Source: Variovorax gracilis
Lineage (GTDB): Bacteria; Pseudomonadota; Gammaproteobacteria; Burkholderiales; Burkholderiaceae_C
Direction: 5' to 3'
DNA: 64,000 nucleotides
Assembly: GCF_030317115.1 (NCBI RefSeq)
Contig: NZ_JASZYF010000024.1
Location: forward strand, 1-64,000
Part shown: one piece after another, positions 58,331 to 64,000 of the stretch
Layout: the number at the start of each line of letters is the position of its first letter
Position numbering within the stretch: position 1 is the stretch's first letter
The notes under the pieces: generated by a model
Databases searched by the model: none
What the model was told of the DNA's origin: nothing
The model's input: only the letters and a program-made list of their open reading frames with translations
Position numbers and translations under genes: made by a program

Positions 58331-59644
58331 GTGACCGTGCGCAAGGCCGTGTGGTCTGGAATCTATCTGCTGTTCATCCTCGCGCCGCTGCTCGCGCTGC
58401 TGACGGGCGCGCTGCCGCCGAGCCGCGATTTCTGGACGGAGTTCTCGGTCGCGCTCGGCTACTCAGGCCTGGCGATGATGGGCCTGCAGTTCGGCCTGAC
58501 GGCGCGCTTCCGTTACGTCACCGATCCCTGGGGCGAAGACGTCATCTACCACTTCCACCGCCGCGTCTCGCTCATCGCGGTCGGGCTGGTGGTGGTGCAT
58601 CCGCTCATCCTGATGGCGGCGGGCTCCGAGAAGCTCGCACCGCCCGAGTCGCTCCGGGACGTGCCGCTCGGCGCCGTCTTCGCCGTGATCTCCATCGGCT
58701 CGCTGCTCACGCTGGTGGTCATGGCCCTGTGGCGCACCCGGCTGAAGATCAGCTACGAGTTCTGGCACATCGCCCACATCGTGCTCGCGGTGGTCGCCGT
58801 CGGCGGCGGCCTGCTCCACCTGGTTGGATGGGGCTTCTACCTGGCCGATCCGTGGAAGCGTGCCTTGTGGATCGGCATGACGATCTTCTGGATCGCGCTG
58901 CTCCTCTATGTGCGCCTCGTCAAACCTCTCTTCATGCTGCGCCGACCGTACCGTGTCGCCGAAGTGCGCAAGGAACGCGGCGACACCACGACGCTGGTGA
59001 TGCGGCCCGAAGGCCATGCAGGCTTTCGTTTCCGGCCCGGCCAGTTCGGCTGGCTGACGCTGTGGGGGAGCCCGTTCAAGATCACAGGGCACCCGTTTTC
59101 GTTCTCATCGAGCGCCGAGGCCGACGACGGCCGCGTCGAGATGACGATCCGCAACCTTGGCGACTTCACGAGCGCAATCGCCAGGGTGCCGGTCGGCCGG
59201 CGCGTCTACCTCGACGGGCCCTATGGCGCCTTCACCATCGGCAATCCGGCCGACATGCACGTGCTGATCGCGGGCGGCATCGGCATCACGCCGATGGTGA
59301 GCATGATCCGGACGCTGGCCGACCGCGGCGACAAGCGCCCTTTGATCCTGCTCTACGGCAGCAAGGACTGGGAATCGGTGACCTTCCGCGAGGAGTTGGA
59401 CGCTCTGCAGAAGCGCATCGACCTCACGGTGGTGCATGTGCTGTCGCAGCCGCCGGGAGGCTGGACGGGCGAAAGCGGCTACATCGATGCAGAGATTTTC
59501 AGGCGTCACCTCCCGCCAGGCTACGCCGACCACGAATACTTCATCTGCGGGCCGAACGTGATGATGGATGCCATCGAAGCGGCGCTCGGCGAGATGAAGG
59601 TGCCACTTTCCAAATACCACTCGGAGCGCTACAGCTTCGTCTAG
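58331..59644 (+). CDS. Ferric reductase-like transmembrane flavoprotein
   Basis: Membrane oxidoreductase of 437 residues from the GTG at 58331 (MTVRKAVWSGIYLLFILAPL). The N-terminal half is a ferric-reductase-like six-helix domain with paired histidines in VIYHFHRRVSLIAVGLVVVH and FWHIAHIVLAVVAVGGGLLH for two haems. The C-terminal half is an FAD/NAD(P)H module: FRFRPGQFGWLTLWG, GHPFSFSSSAE, YLDGPYGAFTI, LIAGGIGITPMVSMIRTLAD and YFICGPNVMMDAIE. It probably transfers electrons from NAD(P)H across the membrane. Genes of this type next to an oxidase are uncommon. Confidence 0.88.
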   Translation: MTVRKAVWSGIYLLFILAPLLALLTGALPPSRDFWTEFSVALGYSGLAMMGLQFGLTARFRYVTDPWGEDVIYHFHRRVSLIAVGLVVVHPLILMAAGSEKLAPPESLRDVPLGAVFAVISIGSLLTLVVMALWRTRLKISYEFWHIAHIVLAVVAVGGGLLHLVGWGFYLADPWKRALWIGMTIFWIALLLYVRLVKPLFMLRRPYRVAEVRKERGDTTTLVMRPEGHAGFRFRPGQFGWLTLWGSPFKITGHPFSFSSSAEADDGRVEMTIRNLGDFTSAIARVPVGRRVYLDGPYGAFTIGNPADMHVLIAGGIGITPMVSMIRTLADRGDKRPLILLYGSKDWESVTFREELDALQKRIDLTVVHVLSQPPGGWTGESGYIDAEIFRRHLPPGYADHEYFICGPNVMMDAIEAALGEMKVPLSKYHSERYSFV

Positions 59645-59653
59645 GAGGTTCCG

Positions 59654-59752
59654 ATGCGCCGCTTGCTCGCCGACCGGCTGGCCCTTGCCACAGGCATCGT
59701 GGTGGTGGTGGTGTCGATCGCATTCGCCTTGTGGCGGTCGGCTGGATCGTAG
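59654..59752 (+). CDS. 32-residue single-helix membrane protein
   Basis: Very small frame starting MRRLLADRLALATGIVVVVV, with one membrane helix ending FALWRSAGS. The Shine-Dalgarno AGGAGG lies 5-6 bases upstream of the ATG and overlaps the reductase stop region, so it is well placed for translation. It resembles the tiny accessory subunits found with oxidases only in size and topology. Its stop is directly adjacent to the stop of the opposing gene. Confidence 0.6.
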   Translation: MRRLLADRLALATGIVVVVVSIAFALWRSAGS

Positions 59753-60718
59753 TTATCGCGTCCCCGCTCCGCGCGTCGAATAGTTCACCAGGGGACCCGG
59801 ACCGACCGCGATCGGCGGGCCCGGATCATTGCTCGGCCAGGAGGAGACCTGGGGAGGTGCGCGAACCGCGTCATACCTTGGGCCCGGTCCGGGAGCGATC
59901 GGCGGCCCCAGGTCGGGGATTGCCTGCCTGGACGGCGCCAGGTTGCTGCCGGCGGCAACCGGTGCGCTGCCGGGGGGCAGGCGCGAATAGTCATACAGCG
60001 GGCCAGGCCCCGCGGCGATCGGCGGACCCGGATCCGGCTCGGCACTGCGACGCTCGAGCGGCGGCGCCATGACGCTGACGGATGGTTCGTCGTCGCGTTC
60101 CCGGCGGGCTCTGCTCGCGTAGGCGCTTCCTTTCGATGTGCGCGCAGTCGGCCGAGTCTCGCTCCTGGCATTCGGCGGCGTCCGGGCCGCTGGCTGCTCG
60201 GCAGGCTGCGCGGATGATTCCGCAGGGCTGCCTGCAGCGCCGCGCCCTGGCAGCAAGGCATGGAGGGGCGATGTGGCATCGCCCGACGGAATCACCGCCG
60301 GTGCAACGCCATCGGCAACAGCCGGCGCGGTCGCAGGCGCGGGCGCCGTTGACGCTACTGGTGCCGATGAACTCGGAAACGCGTTCATGACCGGCGCCAG
60401 CAGGCTCATGATCTCCGACTTCAGCGGCGGCGCGCCGGGCTTGCTGGTGACGTAAAGGCACCACAAGGTGAAACCGACAATCATGGCGATGCCCCAGTAG
60501 CCGGCTTTCAGCCAGAAAGCAGCCGTCTCCGCAGGCAGCACCGGGACGACCGCGCCCCGCGTCGACGCCTCGGAAGCCGGGCGATGGGACAGTACAGGGT
60601 CGAGCGCACCCGGCCCCGACGGCTCGAAGCCGGGCAATGGACGGGCGCACCCCGTGCAGAACTTCGCCCTCGCACGGTTGGGGCTCCCGCACGCGTTGCA
60701 AACGACCGACTCCGACAT
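59753..60718 (-). CDS. Zinc-ribbon membrane protein with Pro/Gly-rich repeats
   Basis: Unrecognised 321-residue protein from the ATG at 60718 (MSESVVCNACGSPNRARAKF). Residues 7-24 form a zinc ribbon with two CxxC pairs (CNAC, CTGC). A single membrane helix follows near residues 77-97 (YWGIAMIVGFTLWCLYV). Then comes a long Ala/Pro/Ser-rich region. The C-terminal part carries three imperfect repeats, DPGPPIAAGPGPLYDYS, DLGPPIAPGPGPRYDAV and DPGPPIAVGPGPLVNYS, about 30-50 residues apart. The start chosen begins at the ribbon; an upstream in-frame ATG (60898) gives no recognisable sequence. Confidence 0.75.
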   Translation of the reverse strand: MSESVVCNACGSPNRARAKFCTGCARPLPGFEPSGPGALDPVLSHRPASEASTRGAVVPVLPAETAAFWLKAGYWGIAMIVGFTLWCLYVTSKPGAPPLKSEIMSLLAPVMNAFPSSSAPVASTAPAPATAPAVADGVAPAVIPSGDATSPLHALLPGRGAAGSPAESSAQPAEQPAARTPPNARSETRPTARTSKGSAYASRARRERDDEPSVSVMAPPLERRSAEPDPGPPIAAGPGPLYDYSRLPPGSAPVAAGSNLAPSRQAIPDLGPPIAPGPGPRYDAVRAPPQVSSWPSNDPGPPIAVGPGPLVNYSTRGAGTR

Positions 60719-60911
60719 GAACGTCAACCCCCTGAAAGACAGCGAAGCTCTCTTTTTGCACGACTGCCGCGTGCTGTATGTCAGCAACTTCCTACGTTGC
60801 GCGTCCGCCGGCCATCGGATTGCGGATCCGGAGGCGAGCGGCAGCCGTAGAGGGTACCCGCCACTCTCAGGTCCCTTCAAGGATTGGGGCGCGGCCACAG
60901 GCTCGCCGGCA

Positions 60912-60933
60912 CGCGCCCGACGCGGCGGGCGCG
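60912..60933 (-). terminator. GC-rich stem-loop after the SPW-repeat gene
   Basis: CGCGCCCG (60912-60919) and CGGGCGCG (60926-60933) are perfect 8-bp arms around a 6-base loop. They lie immediately past the stop of the gene at 60935. No U-tract follows, so it may be a weak or Rho-assisted end. Confidence 0.35.
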
Positions 60934-60934
60934 C

Positions 60935-61297
60935 TCAGTGCGCTGGCCGATGCCAACTGCTGCTGTAGTCCTTGTCGGTGTAGAGCGTCCAGAGCGCCAG
61001 CGCCGCGATCACGATGCCGCTGCATACTGCGGCCAGCATCGCTGCTTGCAGCGCGCTGAAGCCCAGCACCCACGGAGACACCACCAGCCAGACGCCCAAC
61101 GCGCATTCGGTCCACTCTTCCCATGCCCGTGGCACGATCATGGCGCCCAGGGCCGCCGCGATCAGCGCCACGCCCACGAGCACGGCGTTCGCCGTCGCCG
61201 TCGTCGAGTCCTGGAAGCCCAGCGCCCATGGCGAAAGAACAACCCACACGCCCAACAGGGCATTGACCACATCCTGCCAATGTTTCAGTTGCTTCAT
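60935..61297 (-). CDS. SPW-repeat membrane protein
   Basis: Membrane protein of 120 residues made of two similar halves, each two helices. The signature Ser-Pro-Trp occurs twice: LLGVWVVLSPWALGFQDS and ALGVWLVVSPWVLGFSAL. It starts MKQLKHWQDVVNALLG, with GGAGG upstream. Function of the family is unknown. It is followed by the stem-loop at 60912-60933, and its upstream neighbour lies 67 bases away on the same strand. Confidence 0.88.
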   Translation of the reverse strand: MKQLKHWQDVVNALLGVWVVLSPWALGFQDSTTATANAVLVGVALIAAALGAMIVPRAWEEWTECALGVWLVVSPWVLGFSALQAAMLAAVCSGIVIAALALWTLYTDKDYSSSWHRPAH

Positions 61298-61364
61298 GAC
61301 ACACCTCCTGCCGCCGGACAGACTGCGCAGCGCGCCAGGCGGCAGTTGGTTGGATCACGCCGGA

Positions 61365-61886
61365 TCAGCCGTGTTCCGCTGGCCTGACGAATCGCCTGTC
61401 GAACCAGTCGTCCAGCATGGCCTTCTCGTAGCGGAGCCGGTCGCTGACCGAGTAGGGGTTGACGGTCATCAGGTAGTTGAGAGCGGCCACATGCTCTTCG
61501 GCGCTCGCCGTCACTTCACCGCCGCGCGTCAACGTGTAGCGCAGCTTGATGCGTGGCCAGGTGATCTCGCGCAGGATGCGGACGTTGTCCGCGTACGTGC
61601 GAAAGCGGAAGGGCTCGAACCATCCCGCCAGGTCGATGTCGAGAACTTCGATGCGCAGCGAATCGCCTGGGGGAAGACCTCGATCGGCGAGCTGCTGCAG
61701 GTGGCGCTCGATGCCACGCAGCACCGGCTCGCGTTGCCGCTCGTCGCCATAGGGATGTGAGAACACGGCGTCCCTGAAGTCCTCAGGGTGAACGAAGACG
61801 ACAGACAGATCCGCCGCCCGCGCCGCCGCGCACGCGCCGGCGGCAAGGATTGCGGCGGTCGCCACCAGACCGAAGGGCTTGGACAT
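61365..61886 (-). CDS. DUF3016-family secreted protein
   Basis: Exported protein of 173 residues from the ATG at 61886 (MSKPFGLVATAAILAAGACA, strong GGAGGA upstream). The signal peptide ends near ARAADLS. The body contains VVFVHPEDFRDAVFSHPYGD, LPPGDSLRIEVLDIDLAGWF and YTLTRGGEVTASAEEHVAAL, as in DUF3016 proteins. Function is unknown. A longer frame to 61994 lacks support. Confidence 0.82.
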   Translation of the reverse strand: MSKPFGLVATAAILAAGACAAARAADLSVVFVHPEDFRDAVFSHPYGDERQREPVLRGIERHLQQLADRGLPPGDSLRIEVLDIDLAGWFEPFRFRTYADNVRILREITWPRIKLRYTLTRGGEVTASAEEHVAALNYLMTVNPYSVSDRLRYEKAMLDDWFDRRFVRPAEHG

Positions 61887-62135
61887 GACGTCCTCCTTCT
61901 CGAAGTTCAGCCTTCCTCTGACAGTCCGCAACGGCAGGGGTTCCGTACAAGAGAGGAAGAGGACGGCTCCAGCAAAGTCAACGACACCGTCCACACTTTG
62001 GAGGATGACGCCCTCATCCCGGGACCTCCCAATAGTCTGGACATCATCACCGGCACGGCCACCGACACGCGGCGCAATGCGTGGCCGCCGGCGAACGGAG
62101 ACACACAGACCCCACCCTCGGAAAGGGAATGCGCC

Positions 62136-62960
62136 TTGGATTCAACCGACGTAGCCAGACATTGGGAAGCCAACGCAGAGGCTTGGACTCGACAGGCCCG
62201 CAACGGATTCGACATCTTCCGCGACGCGGTGAACACGCCCGCGTTCATGGCCCAGCTTCCGTCCATCCAGGGGCGGGAGGGCCTGGACGTCGGATGCGGC
62301 GAAGGTTCCAACACGCGGCAGCTCGCGCGGCTCGGCGCGAAGATGGTGGCAATCGACATCGCCCCGACCTTCGTCCGGCACGCACAGGAGACTGAGTGCA
62401 AGGACCCGGTGGGCATCGAATTTCGCGTCGGCGACGGCATGGCGCTGCCCTTCGACGAGGCATCCTTCGATTTCGTGACGGCCTTCATGTCGCTGATGGA
62501 CATGCCGGACCCTCAGCGCGCCTTGCGGGAGGCAAACCGGGTCTTGCGGCCCGGCGGATTCCTCCAGTTCTCCATTCTTCACCCCTGCTTCGTACCGCCG
62601 CATCGCAAGGTGCTGCGCCGACGGGACGGCAAGACCCGCGCCATCGAGATCGGCGACTACTTCGCATCGACGGCGGGAAGAGTCGACACCTGGTGGTTCT
62701 CGATGTTGTCCAGGAAGCAGCGGCAGGAGGTCGCGCCCTTCCAGACGCCCATCTTCCACCGCACGCTCAGCCAATGGATCGATCTCGTCATCGGCGCGGG
62801 CTTCGCCATCGAGAAACTGGGCGAACCCACGGCCGGGGCCGCGCCGGGGCGGCGCGAGGCCGTGCTGGAGGACACCGAGGTGGCGCCCCTGTCGCTGATC
62901 GTGCTCGCGACCAAGCGCCGGGCGTCGTGCTGCCCTTCCTCCCTTCCTCCTACTCCTTGA
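62136..62960 (+). CDS. Class I SAM-dependent methyltransferase
   Basis: Methyltransferase of 274 residues. The start is inferred as the TTG at 62136, with AAGGGA 8 bases upstream, giving MDSTDVARHWEANAEAWTRQ. No closer ATG or GTG is in frame. The SAM-binding motif is GLDVGCGEGSNTRQLARLG, followed by MVAIDIAPTFVRHA, VGDGMALPFDEASFDFVTAF and NRVLRPGGFLQFSILHPCF. The substrate is unknown. The gene overlaps the opposing transporter gene by 11 bases at its 3' end. Confidence 0.82.
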   Translation: MDSTDVARHWEANAEAWTRQARNGFDIFRDAVNTPAFMAQLPSIQGREGLDVGCGEGSNTRQLARLGAKMVAIDIAPTFVRHAQETECKDPVGIEFRVGDGMALPFDEASFDFVTAFMSLMDMPDPQRALREANRVLRPGGFLQFSILHPCFVPPHRKVLRRRDGKTRAIEIGDYFASTAGRVDTWWFSMLSRKQRQEVAPFQTPIFHRTLSQWIDLVIGAGFAIEKLGEPTAGAAPGRREAVLEDTEVAPLSLIVLATKRRASCCPSSLPPTP

Positions 62961-63828
62961 CGGAGCCCGTCAGGCCCGAAACGTAGTACTCGACGAAAAA
63001 CGAGTAGATGAAGGCCACCGGCAGCGAGCCCAGCAGCGCGCCGGCCATCAGCGGCCCCCACTGGTAGACGTCGCCCTGCACCAGTTCGGTGACCACCCCC
63101 ACGGGCAGCGTCTTGATCTCCGAAGACGAGACGAAGGTCAGCGCATAGATGAACTCGTTCCACGACAGCGTGAAGGCGAAGATGCCTGCCGAGATCAGCC
63201 CCGGCACCGCGAGCGGCAGCACGATCTTCACCAGGATCTGCCAGCGGCTGGCGCCGTCGATGAGCGCGCACTCCTCCAGCTCGGCCGGGATCGAGCGGAA
63301 GTAGCCCATCAGCAGCCAGGTGCAGAACGGGATCAGGAAGGTCGGATAGGTCAGGATCAGCGCCAGGCGCGTGTCGAAGAGGCCGAGATTGAAGACCACG
63401 TTCGCCAGCGGAATGAACAGGATCGACGGCGGCACCAGATAGGCCAGGAAGATGGCGAGCCCGGTCTGCCGCGAACCCTTGAAGCGCAGCCGCTCGATGG
63501 CATAGGCGGCAAACACCGACGCCGCCAGCGAGAAGAAGGTGGAGACCACCGACACCAGCACCGTGTTCCAGAGCCACTCCGGATACGCCGTGTCGAACAG
63601 CAGTTTGTGGAAATGCCCGATCGTCGGCGCAATGACCCAGAACGGATTGCCTTCGCGCGACAGCAGCTCCGCATCAGGCTTCACCGAAGTGATGGCCATC
63701 CAGTAGAACGGGAACAGCAGCACGAACAGGAACACCAGCAGCGGCAGGTAGACCGTGACCGCCTTGCGCGGCACGGACTCCAGATAGCTCATGCCGACGA
63801 CGTCGATCTTCCCCGCCTTCGAGCTCAT
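62950..63828 (-). CDS. Carbohydrate ABC transporter permease (MalG type)
   Basis: Inner-membrane permease of 292 residues and six helices. It starts MSSKAGKIDVVGMSYLESVP, and helix 1 is AVTVYLPLLVFLFVLLFPFY. The EAA coupling motif is ELEECALIDGASRWQILVKI, then VLPLAVPGLISAGIFAFTLS, with WNEFIYALTF after it. A conserved IPLANVVFNLG segment marks the MalG/UgpE family. It starts 3 bases after the preceding permease gene, so the pair is co-translated. Substrate is likely a sugar or polyol. Confidence 0.93.
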   Translation of the reverse strand: MSSKAGKIDVVGMSYLESVPRKAVTVYLPLLVFLFVLLFPFYWMAITSVKPDAELLSREGNPFWVIAPTIGHFHKLLFDTAYPEWLWNTVLVSVVSTFFSLAASVFAAYAIERLRFKGSRQTGLAIFLAYLVPPSILFIPLANVVFNLGLFDTRLALILTYPTFLIPFCTWLLMGYFRSIPAELEECALIDGASRWQILVKIVLPLAVPGLISAGIFAFTLSWNEFIYALTFVSSSEIKTLPVGVVTELVQGDVYQWGPLMAGALLGSLPVAFIYSFFVEYYVSGLTGSVKE

Positions 63829-63831
63829 TTG

Positions 63832-64000
63832 TCAGATCCCCCCTGTTGCCACGCCCTTCGCTGGAGCCCGAAGAAGCTGAACATGATGCAGGCCAGCAGG
63901 AACGGCACCATCGCAATCGCGATGGCCGCGCCTTCGCCCAGGGCACCGCCCGAGATGGCGCGCTGGAAGGAGAGCGTCGCCATCAGGTGCGTCGCATTGA
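63832..64000 (-). CDS. Carbohydrate ABC transporter permease (MalF type, 5' part outside window)
   Basis: Only the last 55 or so codons are visible. They read ATLSFQRAISGGALGEGAAI, then AIAMVPFLLACIMFSFFGLQ and end RRAWQQGGSDK. The region contains the final membrane helix and the end of the permease domain of a MalF/UgpA-type subunit. The partner permease gene starts 3 bases further on. The binding protein and ATPase genes would be upstream, beyond the right edge. Confidence 0.85.
   Translation of the reverse strand, partial: QCDAPDGDALLPARHLGRCPGRRRGHRDCDGAVPAGLHHVQLLRAPAKGVATGGI

Noticed and set aside
1..64000. CRISPR arrays, tRNA or rRNA genes, insertion sequences, prophage
   Set aside because: No regularly spaced repeats, cloverleaf sequences, transposase genes or phage structural genes were seen.

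Overview
The window looks like a chromosomal segment of a high-GC motile betaproteobacterium. Gene content and protein style point to Comamonadaceae, probably Variovorax or a close relative. That placement is inference: there is no rRNA or other decisive marker here. Coding density is very high. No gap between genes exceeds about 300 bases, and I see no rRNA, tRNA, CRISPR array, insertion sequence or prophage.

Layout. (1) 1-10783 is a flagellar and chemotaxis block: a truncated chemoreceptor, cheW, and flgJIHGFEDCB on the minus strand, with flgA and flgMN divergent on the plus strand behind a textbook sigma-28 promoter. (2) 10823-20599 is housekeeping: an MDR oxidoreductase, a self-contained HipA-like kinase (YjjJ type) under an array of palindromes, a CNNM/CBS membrane protein, ApaH, an RhlE-type helicase, a YpfJ-type metallopeptidase, dCTP deaminase and guanine deaminase. 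(3) 20771-28679 carries a glycosyltransferase/acyltransferase pair, an orphan BMP-family binding protein, a Tat-exported phospholipase C with a small lipoprotein, a LysR regulator and an MFS transporter. (4) 28637-43331 is a purine-catabolism region on the minus strand: adenine/adenosine deaminase, a frameshifted Rieske oxygenase, a complete BMP-type nucleoside ABC transporter, an NCS2 purine permease, a LysR regulator, both xanthine dehydrogenase subunits and another LysR regulator. (5) 43425-52778 is a plus-strand run: sorbosone-dehydrogenase-like protein, dihaem cytochrome c, an indolepyruvate ferredoxin oxidoreductase pair, a TRAP transporter and a thioesterase. (6) 52940-59752 encodes an alternative haem-copper oxidase with a fused subunit I/III, assembly factors and a flavin reductase-like membrane protein. 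(7) 59753-64000 holds small envelope proteins, a methyltransferase and the start of a sugar ABC transporter.

How the genes work together. The purine block reads as uptake (ABC and NCS2), deamination (GuaD, adenine deaminase) and oxidation by xanthine dehydrogenase. A Rieske oxygenase is translationally coupled to the deaminase. That suggests oxidative removal of an N6 side chain from adenine, as in cytokinins or N6-methyladenine, but the oxygenase frame is broken by one base in this sequence.

The most unusual signal is a family of roughly 60-90 bp GC-rich, hairpin-forming repeats. At least seven copies lie between co-oriented neighbouring genes. Two copies in the flagellar operon appear to be translated as N-terminal extensions of FlgH and FlgI, in two different frames. 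Three others carry a mini-ORF that starts at or just after the upstream stop codon and ends on or just before the downstream start codon. This suggests a dispersed element that is tolerated in operons because it keeps translation coupled across it.
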